DNA of 64,000 bases from Deuterostichococcus epilithicus (GCA_033439295.1 JAVTLE010000001.1:1240001-1304000); one strand, 5' to 3'. Positions 36,509 to 49,093 are shown, counted from the stretch's first letter. Notes: a model not told the origin generated them from the sequence alone. A program made the numbers and translations.

Positions 36509-38971
36509 ATGCATTGTGAGGGGGTGGCGCCGACGTGCCAAACTCCCCTCCATGCACGGCGGCTAGGCTGCAGCAGCTGGGGTGCGAAGTCGTGCTGGCG
36601 TGCCAGCGCCCAGATCAGGCAGCAGCAGCATAGGCAGCAGCGCGGCCGGCGGTTGTGCGTCATGGCCGCGGGGTCGCACGACGCAGCGCCGCCCATCATG
36701 GTCAACGCCTGCTCCGGCAAGGTGGCGCCTCGGTATCCTACAGAGACTCAAGGCACCCTGCGCAGGGTATTGGACTGCCGTTGAATCGGTCCACTCATCA
36801 TGTGCATCACCTTCCCTTGCGGCAGCTGGCGGATGTGCCCAATCTCGCATGGCCTCAACCTGGTTGTGTGCGGACCCTTCCACCAGATGGGCCACGCGAC
36901 GGCGGAGGCGGTGGTACGCGCGGGCCTGAAGCTGGTGCCCTACACCTTCACCGGCCAGTCGGAGGGCGTCGCCGTCGAGTCGATTGGTGTGTCTGGCATC
37001 CCCGTGGAGCTCATCCTCCCGGACGCGCGGCAGGCGGCCATGGAAAAGGCGCGGGCCTGTTGCCTCTGATGGCGCCTGCAGCTTGACGCTCTCGGATGTC
37101 GCAAGCTTTCGCTGATGTCTTGTTTGAGCCAGGGTCTTGCGTGGCACGGCATAGCGCTGCAGCAGTGTGGACGTTGGCAACGCAAGCGCTGATGCCGCAT
37201 GTTGTGATGTGCAGGTGAAGGCAGAGTACCCCGACATGCTAATGATCGACTACACGTTGCCGACAGCGGTGAACGGTGCGCCTGCAGCACAGTGCACATC
37301 CGGAGTGGCAGCCCCCGCGACCTGTCTGTCTTTGCATGCCTGCTGCCCGAAGGCCTTACCACACAGCCTCCCAATCGCCAATTGGGAGTGCTGGCCTGTC
37401 CGAAAACCGCATGTCAATTTTGTTACATACCTGCAGACAATGCACGGTTCTACTGCCACAACGGGGTGCCTTTCGTGATGGGCACCACGGGCGGCGACCG
37501 CGAGCAGCTGCTAGCCGATGTGCAGGGCGCGGGCACCTACGCGGTCATCGCGCCCAACATGGGCAAGCAGGTCCGCGGCCTTTCGATGTTTCCAAGGACG
37601 ACTTCGTGATCTCCCGGCGTCGGAAGTCTTCGAACTCCACTGCGGCACAGCGTTTGGAGAGCCGCCCTTGCCGGCTTACCCCAACGACGTTGTCGTGCAG
37701 CCGCCCAGGAGGCATCCTTCAGCCCGGCCCTGGAGACGCGTGTGCGCAGCCGCACAGCAGACGATTGCAGCCTGGCCCGCTGCAACTGAAGACGAACCAA
37801 TCGCCCGCCCTAAAACCCTGTTACTTTGGACCCGCAGGTGGTGGCCTTCCAGGCGACAATGGAGCTGATGGCGGAGCAGTTTCCGGGCGCTTTTGCCGGG
37901 TACACCCTGGAGGTGGTGGAGTCGCACCAGCGCACCAAAGCAGACACTTCAGGCACCGCACGCGCCGTCGTTGGTTCCTTCCAGAAAATGGGCCTCGACT
38001 TCAATGAGGTGCGCAGTTGAAGCCCCCCGCGACGAGGGAGGGGAGTGACATGGTACTTTTAGGCGTTTAGGCGTCAAGGGCGCGGCGTGGTTGCCTCTGT
38101 CCAGAAGATGGGCCTCGAACTTACCGTGCGCCCATGGACTATGTTTCAAACTTTCGCCCTGCTGAGCACGCTATTGTCGATGCTGAAGAGTGGAACCCGC
38201 GCGGTGGTTGGGCAATAGAGATACACCCGAGCAAGCAGGCACGTCACCTTCTGCAGTTCAGTCAGGCTGGGCCGTACTTCGACAGTGCAGCGCCTCCATC
38301 ACCGCGGCTCCTGCTCCTGAAGCCCGTTGGGAGGTTGGATCTCAGGTCGGGCTTGCTCTGCTACCGTGCCACAGGACCAGATCGAGTGGGTGCAGGATAG
38401 TGTGGCAGATGGACGCAGCGCATTGTTCAGGAGATGGTGATTGAAAGTTTGTTCAAGCAGGTCTTCCTGTTGCCGTGTCGCAGGACCAAATCGAGCGGGT
38501 GCGGGACAAGTCGCGGCAACTGGACATGATGGGCGTCCCGGAGTCCAACATTGACGGCCACGCCTTCCACACCTACAGGTGTAGGGTCCGTAGCTTGCAT
38601 GAAGATGCGAGGGGCTGCTGCTGACAGACAGAACGCAAGCTTCGTGCACCTGCAGCGCCGCCTGTGCAGGCGCCGTGCATCGAGGCGTCATCTGCTGCTG
38701 CGCTCGCGCGCATCCTGTCTCGGGAATTGTGCAAGGTGCCCGCTTGAAGCGTTGCGCACCGTCTGAGGCTGCCTACGTGTGCTGCAATCGCAGCCTGCTG
38801 TCGCCGGACAAGTCGGTGTTTTTCAGCTTCACGCACAATGTGTGCGGGCGGGACATCTACGCAGAGGGCTCCGTGGACGCCGCACTGTTTCTGGCGCAGC
38901 AGATCCGAGCAGGCTCCGACAAAAAGATCTTCAACATGGTGGACGTTCTGCGTGCGGGCGCGATGCGATGA
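36509..38971 (+). CDS. dapB: 4-hydroxy-tetrahydrodipicolinate reductase, plastid form (lysine synthesis)
   Basis: Seven exons (36509-36721, 36887-37048, 37215-37275, 37437-37570, 37838-38008, 38484-38578, 38794-38971) give 337 aa. Residues 1 to about 50 are Arg/Ser/Gln-rich and poor in acids, fitting a chloroplast transit peptide. Then come MVNACSGKMGHA (nucleotide-binding Gly motif), LMIDYTLPTAVN, GVPFVMGTTGGDR and ESHQRTKADTSGTARAV, with the active-site His220 and Lys224 of the plant form. The protein ends HNVCGRDIYAEG and FNMVDVLRAGAMR. The enzyme reduces the DapA product with NAD(P)H in the lysine and diaminopimelate route. The intron at 37049 starts AAG|GCGCGG (GC donor). The intron 38009-38483 contains copies of both flanking exon edges. 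Confidence 0.96.
38097..38410 (+). repeat. Copies of both flanking exon edges inside one dapB intron
   Basis: Block 38097-38132 resembles the end of exon 37838-38008 plus its donor (CCAGAAGATGGGCCTCGA and GTGCGC shared). Block 38353-38410 resembles the acceptor and start of exon 38484-38578, that is 38463-38520 (CAGGACCAGATCGAGTGGGT against CAGGACCAAATCGAGCGGGT). Both are same-strand, diverged by substitutions and not in a usable frame. Confidence 0.85.
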
Positions 38972-39393
38972 CGCAACGGAGGTGGCGACCCAGTTGTTGG
39001 GGCGGCAGTGCGTGATGCCTGGCGAGTGGTGTGCAAGCGGCTTTTGTTGATGCCTCGATTGGGACGAGACGCTCGATTGAAGGCTTGCTGCCTGCTAGCT
39101 GCCCATCTCACAGTCGGCAAGTTTTGGGCTAGAATTCTTGATATAAGCTGGCTTAGCCGTGGAGGATTGTTGCAAGTGAAATCCGGACGGTGTGCACTTC
39201 AACAACATCCTCTAGCGCACATGATGCACAATGTGATAAAGAAGTAATTCATGAGACACTACCTAGAAAGTGTGCAGCGTCACAAAGACTGGGGGCACCA
39301 GCATGTGCGGTGGTGGGCTGGAGTGTGGGCACAGCTGCCGCCTCCGTCAATCAAATTCGTGTGGAATTCGCGATCGATCTGGAGCTGCTGCGA
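38972..39393. other. Convergent intergenic stretch between dapB and the ABC transporter
   Basis: About 420 bp between two stop codons. Nothing recognisable beyond presumed UTRs. Confidence 0.45.
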
Positions 39394-42300
39394 TCAGCTC
39401 GGCAGTGCGACAGCCTCCAGGTCCGCTTCTGTCAGCCCTTCTGCCGACTGCACGCTCCAGTTCCGCTCGCCCTCGCTGCCCTCCTGCCCAGCAGCCAGTG
39501 GCTGCAGCCGCAGCACCTCCTGGTGGAAGCGCACCTGCAGTCCAGGATCGAGCACCGTGATTCGGCGATATATAGTAGCAAATGGTCGAACCTCCCTCCA
39601 TCTGCGAGGCTGCTCGCCATGACATCCCGCAGCAGTAGATGTGCCGCAGAACGCATCCTGGGTTGGTTTGCAGGCATAGGGCTGAATGCGCAGACCCCTG
39701 TGCAAACATGCATCAATTGCAGGGCATCGCAGCTGCAGACGGCACCTTTGCCGACCAGCGTGCATCAGGCCGACAGGCAGCTGCGTTCGTCCAGTGAATT
39801 GTCCAAGAGCTCGCCAGACACAAACGGATTCATGGCGACAGACACTGACCAGCGAGGGCCGGTGGCCAACACTGACGAAGGTGATGCCGGCGCCAGCAAG
39901 CGCCTTGTAGAGCGACGCCTCATTGGCGGTGTCCAGCGCCGACGTCGACTCGTCCATCAGCACCAGGCGTGGCTTGGACAGCAGCACCCTGCAGACGGCA
40001 GAGTTGCCCTGTTCAAGTGCTGTCGTTTGGAGCTCGGTCGCGTGCGGAGAGACTGTACCACTGAAACCAAGTCCTTCTGCTGTGCCTCACAGCCACGGCT
40101 TGTGAGTGCGCCCCGAGTGAATCAGGTCACTAGTCGACTCGTGCAGCCTAGCGGCCATAGGCCGAATGGTCGTACAGGTCATGCATTGCAGTATTGCACC
40201 CTCCGGATCCCATCACAGACCACATCATCTTTCTACTTTGTTGGTGCAATCCTTGCAATCCTTGAACCGCGATCCTTGCGAAGTGCGATCCCTTCTCCCC
40301 CTTCATCCTTGATCCCCCTTGATCCCTCTTGACCCACCTAGCGACGCAGCGGCATTCACGAGGACAGACAACGTCAGTCAAGCGACACACCTGGCGAAGG
40401 CGAGCCGCTGCTGCTCGCCCAGCGACAGGATGCTGGCCCAGTCCTGCACGACGTCCAGGGCGGCGGCGGCAGATCCGCTGTCGCTGCCGTTTCCGCCGCC
40501 GCCGCCGCCGCGCTGCCGCGTCAGCAGGCCGTCCAGCCGCACAGTCGCCAGCGCCGCCGTCAGCTCGGCGTCGCAGGGCGGTGGCCGGGCGGNNCCGGCC
40601 GCCGGCGTGTCATCACCCTCTGAAGAGGCGCCGTTCTGGCCGCTGCGGCTTGCGGCGGCGCCGCCCTGCACGCTGGGGCTGCCCGAGTCTGCTGCCGCGC
40701 CGGTTGTTGCGTCGCCGCCGCTGGCGCCATTGCTGCTGGCTCCACCGCTGCTACAAGAGGTGTTCAGGTCCTTGAGATGAGGCAGTCACTGCCAGCTGTG
40801 ATGGTGACGTACAGACAGGGCTGGTCGAGACGCGAGGGGCGAGAGGCGTGCTTCCGGCAGACATGCCTGTACAGCGACAGCTAGAGTTCTCCTGACCTTT
40901 CTGCAGCTCCGCCAGCCCAGGTGGGGTACAGCAGCTGGTCGCGCAGGCTGCCGAGCACCATGTAGGGGCGCTGCGGGAGGAAGAACAACTCTCCGCCGCC
41001 AGAGCCCGCCGCCACGGGCCGCCCCGCGCGCCGCACTGTGCCACGGCCGGCGTTCCACAGCCCCGCGACCGCGCGCAGCGTCGAGGTCTTGCCGGCGCCA
41101 GAGGGGCCCACGATCAGCAGCGACCGCCCCGCCCTCACCTGCATGAGCGGGGGACACAACGGGCGAGGCTCACCCTCTCCAGCGCTGTCCGGTATCGTCC
41201 AAGACATGTCATCTGCGGGCGCTGGCTTGGTCGTGTGGCACCCCAGACGAGCACCCCAGAGCTGTGACCCGGCACACAATGCAGACAAAGCCGCTGCTGG
41301 GCCCGGCTATTTCTGTGCACAAGGTAACAACACGAGAGAGGTTCCCAGGCAGCAATAGGCTGCCAGGCTGCAGACTGCATTGCGTGTCGCCAGACAAAAT
41401 GAGGACCTGTAGGTCCAAGTTCTGGACGAGGGTGCTGCCGCCGTCAGGCGTGCGCAGCGTCACTCTGTCCAGCTCCAGCAGCACATCGCCACTGCCGCTG
41501 CTGCCATTGCCGCCGCTGCTTCCTGCCGCCGCCGCCATCTGGCTGATCTGGATGCGCTCCCCCAGGGCGAAAGCCACTGCCGCTGCTGCCGCCTCTGACA
41601 CTGCCTCCGGTGCGTCTGGGCCACTGGTCGCCACCGGTGAAGAAGCGGCAGGTGCTGCACCTGCCGCGCCGTCAGGCTGCGCGGCGGCTGCCTGGGCGGC
41701 CTTCGGTGCATTGACAATCTCGTCGAACTCGCCCAGCCGGTCGATGACAGCGCTGAAGCTGGCCAGCGACTCCAGCTGCGCAGCAATCGATGAGACGTCA
41801 AGCTCGTTTTCAACATCAGCAGAGCCACTGCTGTTGTGCACCGAGTCACTCACAGAGTGAATCATCAACTGCGAGTGTGCTTGTCCCTTGCAGCAGGAGC
41901 ATCCAGAGTAACAAGGCTTGCATGTGCGAAGTTTGAGCAACCGTTCCATGACAGATCCGCAGCAAAATCGCAGCTGTGTACCTGGTAGACAACGAGGGAG
42001 ACGTCGGATAGGATATGATTGAAAGCTGAGGAAGACTGGTTGATGACGCCAAAATCGATCTTGCCCTGGAAGTACAGTGGTGCGACCACCGCCGACGGCA
42101 GTATCTGGATCAGGAACCTGCGCGTGTTCCAAACTGCTCTCACAGCTCCGCGCCAGCAGCAAGAGGAGCAGAGCAGCCGTCATGGCTCGGTAAGCAATGA
42201 GCTGCAAGGCGGGTTGACGCTGCTGCGGCTGCCTGCACCGAAACTGTGTTCGCAACGGGGCAGGCTGTGGCTGCAGCATGGTGGGGCCGTGCCCTTCGGC

Positions 42301-44776
42301 AGCCGATATAAAAATCCTATCCGCTGCTTCTTGCAAGCAGTCGTGACTTGCGCACCCTGGTGGTGACTTGCGCACAAGCGCAAGTCCGGCAGATGCATAC
42401 AATAGGTAGAAGGACAGCCAGGGAGCAGGGGCGTCATCACGTCTTCTACTTACACACGGATCGAGAAACGAGCCTACCTGTAGAAGGAGGTAAAGAACTG
42501 CAGGTTGCGCGACGCGATCAGCAGCTTCGCATAGTTGGCGACGGCGGCGCCGAGGCGACGGCCCAGCAGTCGCTCCTCGGACCCCTCGCCGCCGTAGAAG
42601 GCGATGCTCTCCGCGTTCTCCCTCACCCTCACCAGCCCATACCTGGCTTATGGCAGGCAGCGTCGACTCCATGCACAGAGGTATCGACAGAAGAGTGCAA
42701 CACGACTTCCGTGATATGCTTGAGGTGCAGACTCGTGCGTCATGAGCACGGCGCCGTGGCGCCGCTGCTGGGCACCAGCGCTGCCAGTAAACGCACTGGT
42801 GCACCTTCACAGCAGGCGTCTGAGGCGCTGGTGATGCTACCAACAGATCACCCCTTGAACCCTGATCCCTGACCCCTGAACCCATTCAACCTCAAAGATC
42901 CTTCCAGGCTCAACAATTTATCAGCCCTAACTGCAGAAGAAGCCCACCTGAAGTTGGCCTCCTGCGCCTCCTGCGCGAAGTTCAGCCCCACCAGCTTGCG
43001 GCCCAGGAACAGCGACACGCCGGTGCCGCCGAGCGAATACACCAGCAGCGCCACGAACAGCGGCGGGTAGATCGAGTACAGGATGCCGGAGAAGGAGATG
43101 AGGTCGATGCCCGCGTTCAGCAGCACCATGCTCAGGCCCAGCGCCGTGTCGGTGAACTGCCTGAAGGTGTCACATCCGAGATGGCTAGAACCGCGGCGAG
43201 TGCCCACAATGCTATCTGTATAACAGATCATGTGGGGCTCAGATGCATGAGTTAAATGCAGCTGCAGCCTTGGCCATTCAAGTATGCGGGGTTGATCACC
43301 ACTGTCCCCTGATCGGGCAATCTTTCTCTCTGGCGTATGTACACCTGATGTCGGAGGTGATGCGCTGCTCGGGTTCCAGCAGGCCGCCGCAGTTCGCACA
43401 CACCTGGCAGAACAGGCAAACGCTGTCGACAATATGCACCTGATGTCGGAGGCGATGCGCTGGTCGGGGTTGTCCAGCAGGCCGCCCGCCTGGACCTGGT
43501 AGAAGGTGCGGTCCGCAAAGTACTGCGCTGTCAGTCGCTCTGTCATCCACTCCCGCCACTCCAGCGCCAGCTTGCTCTGCGGTGAAAGGAGACTGGCATT
43601 CGTGGATCTGAGCCGGAGCGCCGTCAGATGCCAATGCCCAGGCTGTGCACAGCGCGACCGTTAGCACAATGCGACTTGCTTCTGAGCAGCCGTCGTGTGC
43701 ATGTGCTGTACTGCACATATCTTCTCGATGCAGGACAGTCCCTGGCGCGGCTGGCAGGCAGCGCTGTGAGTGGACTGAAAGTGCAGGGTTTACTATTTTA
43801 GGGTCTAGGACGACCGTGCCTGGTAGTAGTCCCGGAACACGAAGACCGGGATGCCAGCGCAGAGCGCGCACAGCCACTTGATCAGCATCTCAGTGAACTT
43901 GTCCACGTCCTTATTGGACAGTGCCGTGAAGAAGTCGCGACCCAGGAAGTTGAACAGCACGCTGTGGCGGCACGCAAACACCCTCGTTATGCATGTGCGC
44001 GGACACACTGGGACACGTTTGAGCACCGCAGGCCGTTGCGGGCTGCCATGGCCTCCTTCTTATAAAGGAAGTGTGCGCTCGGACGTCGTAACATTGGTTT
44101 GATGTCTCATAAACGCGTATAAACCAGCACTGATGCTTGAGACAGGAGCCGCTGATCCATCTGATGTCGCACACCTGACACCAGTTGTGCCCAGGGTGAG
44201 AGCCACGACGCCTGCAAGCTTGATCTTTGCGCGGTCATTCGTCTCATCGTCCAGCCAGTAGGGCATGCCGAGCTGCAGCAATAGGAGGCTGTCAGCCGAG
44301 ACTTCACATCAAGGCGGCTTGCATTGAGGTGGTAGCCGCTGTGACGCAGCTGCTGGATTTATTTTATATGATTCTGAAAGCCACCAAGGATAGCCACCAA
44401 GAACTCAACAGACTTGCAAACAACCCAAGATTCGAAAGGTTCCTGCCTTCAGCAGGCGGCCCCAGATGACGGAAATATCTGTAGAGGGACCCTCATCCGC
44501 CAGCTCGATAGCGCTGCTCCCCTCCTCCTTGCCCTTGGCGTTCTGATCTGCCTTGCCGGCATCAGCACGGCACAGTGCGGACTTTGATGCCTTTCTGAAC
44601 CGAAGCGGGCTCCTCGCTGTGCACATGTGGGCGTGCACAGGCGCAGGCAGCGGCCCTATGCATCGGCGAAGCCCTGCCGCATGCGCTGGCCCATGACCAC
44701 CAACTGCCGGCTGAGAAATTAAATGAGGCCCTCTCGCAACCGGTGCTACCATAGCACCCGTGCCGTGGCTGTACAT
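39394..44776 (-). CDS. ABCD2: ABCD-type (SbmA/BacA-related) ABC half transporter, probably plastidial
   Basis: Twelve exons sum to 822 aa: 44447-44776, 44175-44272, 43820-43961, 43440-43576, 42948-43160, 42478-42642, 41982-42117, 41407-41775, 40897-41138, 40391-40747, 39850-39988 and 39394-39534. About 80 N-terminal residues are Ala/Arg/His/Ser-rich and look like a plastid leader. The membrane domain has ALTLGTTGVSVLFNFLGRDF, WREWMTERL, DNPDQRIASDIR and ENAESIAFYGGE, the peroxisomal/SbmA-type signature. The ATPase has Walker A GPSGAGKT (about 541-548), signature LSLGEQQR, Walker B LVLMDE and the switch His in SVGHRPSL. A low-complexity Ser/Gly/Ala insert (exon 40391-40747) separates FLPQRPYMVLGSLRDQLLYP from the signature. 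Plant ABCD2 is the nearest type; its substrate is unknown. Introns at 43819 and 44446 start with GC. Confidence 0.93.
42850..42893 (+). repeat. CCCTGAA-rich tract in an ABC transporter intron
   Basis: The motif CCCTGA(A/T) recurs about four times in this stretch. It resembles a degenerate CCCTAAA telomere-type repeat but has no exact copy. Confidence 0.5.
43341..43416 (-). repeat. Intronic copy of the end of ABC transporter exon 43440-43576
   Basis: On the minus strand this block repeats about 70 bp of the exon end and donor. It carries GGCGGCCTGCTGGA, CGAGCAGCGCATCACC and CTCCGACATCAGGT, with substitutions and a small deletion. It lies about 20-95 bp downstream of the true donor. Confidence 0.88.
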
Positions 44777-45173
44777 GGCGCCGATCAACCGGGTGGTGAT
44801 GCTCAAAGGATGAGTGAAGTTTATTTCAGTACACCGATTGGGAGCAAGCCCGTTGCACTAGCCGAGAAGCAGATGGATAAAAGACATGATTGATGCTGGT
44901 GCAGGCGTCAGTAAAGGGCAACCTGCTGTGCTGCACCTCGGTTTTCATGTCGGGTCTCGGAATTTGGGCCGGAAGAACTGGAAATTGCTCACAGCCCTTT
45001 TTTGACACACTGCGTCTTGCATTCTGCATTCAAACGGTGACAGCAAACAGGAACGAATACCTTCTTCGGTCTGACGGCACACGGGTAACCCATTTGGCAG
45101 CTCCGACGCCATACAGCGACGTGTACCGCCGATAGCGTCGTGTTGCTGAGCTGCAGTAGGAGAGCGCGACCGG
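44777..45173. promoter_or_regulatory. Divergent promoter region of the ABC transporter and importin alpha
   Basis: About 400 bp between opposite start codons. No core element is clear. Confidence 0.45.
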
Positions 45174-48100
45174 ATGGAACGACGACACTCCGCATACAAG
45201 TCAGCTGGCGCGAGCAGCGCGGCAGTCGGCGCAGACAGACGAAGAAACCAGGTGACGCTGGTTGCGCTGCATGATGCGGAGCTGCACATGGCGGCGCATG
45301 TCAGCCGTTGCCAATGATCGAGGGGCCTGAATGCTTCACAGGTGCTGGCGGTCACCAAGGAGCGGCGAGACGCGCTGTTGCGCAGCAAGCGGCTGCGGCG
45401 GGAGCCCACTGACGGCTCGGGCAGTGGTGCCGCCGATGGCGCAGCCGCATCTGGCGGCGGGGCACGCCAGGCTGTCTCGGGACCGGCGCTGCTTGCGGAA
45501 GTGCAACAGGCGGTGGCAGCGCTGCAGCAGCAGAGAGTTGTCGGCAGCCAGTCCCACCTGGATGCACTGCGGCGACTCCGCAAGTATCTGTCCACTGGTG
45601 AGGGTCCATGCAAGCATGGCAGACGGGCCCTGGTCCCCGCAGCTCTGACTGCTGTTGTCTTTGACCTTCAGTTGATATGCGAAAAGAGAATATCAGGCGA
45701 AACAGAATCCAGTCTTGTTGTTGATCGGAGTCTCGCATGCATTGCAGATGATCAGGCGCCCTGCCAGGCGGCAACACAGGCCGGCGCGGTGCCGCTGCTG
45801 ATCAAAGCCTTGCAGCCAGCTAGGTGATGATGGTTGTCCCCATCGTGCGAGCTGCGCCAAGTATCTCCGGCACACAGCCGAGCTGTCCTTGCGGCAGGCT
45901 GATCTTGCCCTGGCCACCATCGAGCCTGTCCTCTTCTGCTCATGCACCACTTCTAAATGAGCGTAGCACAATCAGCGACGAGGGAGCTGCGGCAGTGGCG
46001 GCGCTGGAGGCAGCCTGGGCGCTCACGAATCTGGCAGCGGCTGACCACGAGGTGGCGGGCGCTGTGTTGCCGGCAGCGCCGGCGCTGATCCTGCACCTGG
46101 CTGGTGGCAGTGGCATTGCGGTTGCACAGCAGGCCGCATGGGCATTAGGTGAACCTGAGCATGGCAGCACTGCTGCGGAAAGTCAGCTGCATGAAAGCAC
46201 GACGGTCAATCCTGGCAAATGCGACGTCTGATACATATGCGCTGTGTGACCGCGCCTGTGGCAGCCCACAACCATGCCTGCAAGTCAGCCATCATGGGCA
46301 CAGTCTCCTCGTGCCGGGCATCGAGCCCTTGCTTGATTGCCACAGCCCCAACTACTGCTTGACCTTTCATGTGCTCTCACTGCAGGTAACCTGGCGGGCG
46401 ACTGCGCCGATTTCCGGTCGACGCTCGTGGCGAATGGCGTGCTGCAGCCGCTGGCGCGGCTGGTCACTGCGCCCGTGGCGCCGGGCGCTATGCCCACAGG
46501 CATGGATGTTGCGGCAGCTGCCACAGGCGCCTGGGCGCTGTCCAACGTTGTCAAGGGCGCCGGCTCGGAGGTGCGCTGAGCGTTTCTGGCATCCATGTGC
46601 CAGTTTTTTTGGGGGGGGGTGCAATCATGATTTCCTGCTTTCAAATCTCTCCAACGGGTCCTGAGAAGCAGAGCTCCCTCTCAACATGGCCCATGGGACA
46701 GCCTGCACCCTCAGCAGCTGTTGATGCCACTGCTCGCAGAGTCCATCACATTGCTCCTCTGGCACACGCCCACAAGTTGGGCCACTGCCAGTGATGCTGG
46801 GCTCTGCAGATGCGCCACCCGCTTGAATAAACAGCTTCCAATCCAATGTGAACCAAACACGCGTGCAGTGTTTAAACCAAGTAGCCCCTATAGGGTGGGA
46901 ACATCCTCCGCAGGTGGGGCAGCTGCTGGCGGTGCCGGGCGCAGCAGAGGCGCTGGTGCGGCTGCTGGCGCCCGAGGCGGACGCGGCGCTGGCCTCAGAG
47001 GCGGCCTGGGTGCTGACCTACCTCACCGCGGGTTCGGAAGGGCACCTGGCGCGGCTCGCACAGGCGGGGCTGGTGCCGCTGCTGCTCGACCGCCTCATAG
47101 GTGACTCGCCCCTCGCATCAGGAAGGAATCCACCCTGCGGCGGTGAAGCTCGAACAGGAAGCCGGGAGCATACGCCTGCTGCCGCACTCGCAGGGTCGAC
47201 AGCTCATTTCATGGCTCGGTCAAGGAACGTGTTCTCAACAACGCAACTGGCGAGCAACTCGTGGCCTGTGCATCACGCATGGTTTGCCGCACAGGGTTTG
47301 ACGGTGCTGCCCTGTGATGCCTGCGGACAGCGGCGGCGCCGGACCAGGCGGCAGCGGAGGCGGCGGACCGGACCCTCCTCACGCCGGTGCTGCGGACAGT
47401 GGGCAATGTGGCGGCCGGTGGCGGAGCGCCTGCCATCTCGCAGCTCCTCAGCCATGCCTCAGGTGTGGGCCTGTGCCTTATACGGCCGTGGGTTGGCGGC
47501 TTGCGCTGTGCAGTGCCGAGCGCCCCGCACAATCCGAGCAGTGTGCCTATGCCTGCTGCAAGTGTCTGCCGCAAAGTCGCGCAGCAGAGCTGCTGTCCTG
47601 TGCGGGCAGCAGGGGCATACGTTGACACACTTGCGCCTAAGGACATGTGACACAGCTCGTTGCCTTTGGCGCAATGCAGGCGCGGCGGTGCCGGCGCTGC
47701 TGCGGTGCATGCAGAGCGCGCACCGCGGGCTGGCCAAGGAGGCTGCCTGGGCGGTGTCCAACGTTGCCGGGTCGCCCGGGCGTGCCGGCGTGGACGCCCT
47801 CGCTGCCGCCGGCGGCGTGCCCGTGGTGGTGGCCACGCTCAAGGAGTCGGCATTCGACATCCGCAAGGAGGCGGCATATGCCCTGGCCAACATATGCGCA
47901 GGTGGCTGGATCCGGGGAGTTTTCTTCAGTTTGGGGTCCAGAAGCGGTGTCTGTGCGGCATCGATGCAAAGCACATCGTCTCGTCATTGCCTCGCAGCCT
48001 GTGTCAATCTCTCAGCAATATTGACACAGTGTCAGGGAGCAGGGCATCCAGGTGTGTGGCACGTGACAGGCTCGCATGCGGCCTGACATCGCGCCCCGCC

Positions 48101-48718
48101 TGCACGCAGGCGGCGGCGCTGGGTCGGGCGACCCCGAGGCGCTGACGGCTATCGTGGGAAAGGACAGGGCGGCCCTGGAGGCGATGCTGGACCTCATTAG
48201 GTGAGCCATTCGGGTCGGCTGACCATCTGCCGCAAGCCTCTGAGATGATACACTGGTGCTAGGTGTGCAGTCAGGGTGTGAGAGCGGACGCAGGGCTGTC
48301 ATGATGCTGTCCCTTCGCTGCATCTTCAGACTCTTTGCTGCTCGCCTGCCGCAGAATACAGTTTGTCGAGGTTGTTCGAACTTTGTGCAGGTCGCCAGAC
48401 ATGGACGCGGCGGCGCTGGGCGTGCAGTTTGCAGAGATGGTGCTGCGCGTCATGCCTCGGGGGCCCGCCGCCGTGGAGGCCGCCGACGGCATCGACGCCC
48501 TCGAAGCGCTTCAGTTCAGGTGGAAAGCGTGACAGGCGGAACGCCGTATTCAATGGGACAGCCTGCACCATCTCAAGCATTGATGTTGAGCAAGGGGTGA
48601 CGAACCGGGTGCCAAACCGCCTGGCTGCCTGCCGCGCAGGGGACCATCGGATCTGCAGACGCTGGCGACCGAGCTGGTGGACCACTATTTTGGAGACGAC
48701 TATGGCCTCGACGAGTAG
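45174..48718 (+). CDS. Importin subunit alpha
   Basis: Eleven exons give 538 aa, normal for the family: 45174-45251, 45342-45597, 45748-45823, 45967-46148, 46386-46570, 46914-47100, 47331-47462, 47680-47901, 48110-48200, 48391-48519 and 48640-48718. The basic N-terminus (MERRHSAYKS, DRRRNQ, KERRDALLRSKRLRRE) fits the importin-beta-binding domain. Armadillo repeats follow with the hallmark motifs AAWALTNLAA, QQAAWALGNLAGD, ATGAWALSNVVKG, SEAAWVLTYL, LRTVGNVAAG, AAWAVSNVAG and KEAAYALANICA. The Trp/Asn ladders of these repeats bind nuclear localisation signals. The C-terminus is acidic (DHYFGDDYGLDE). The protein links cargo to importin beta for nuclear import. All ten introns are GT-AG. Confidence 0.95.
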
Positions 48719-49093
48719 AGGAAGATTTTGATTCGGACTGAGCCAGTGCGACTTTTGAATTTGTGTGCACGTGCGTACTCGGATGCTCACCATGCAACGG
48801 CAAACTTGCTGGCGGGGTGTAGTCCAGGAATCAGAGAAGCAATGTTTGTCCCTGAGGTGTTGCGTTGAAGATCTCTGACGCGGTTGTCTATACATAGTTT
48901 ATTGGATTTGGCGCTTCTAGAAGATCAGTTCCAACTTGCCTTCCACGTCACACGCAGTCTGCCTCGCAAGTGGACTGATCCGGAACAACATCACTCTCCG
49001 GCAATTGATGACAGCTCCGGTGTACCGTACCGTTGCTGAAAGAATGGCTGAATCTATTGATACAAAGTGGTGCCGCCTGTGCGGCCTCAGTAG
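48719..49093. other. Convergent intergenic stretch between importin alpha and XPB
   Basis: 375 bp between two stop codons. It is relatively AT-rich, with no supported gene. Confidence 0.45.
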
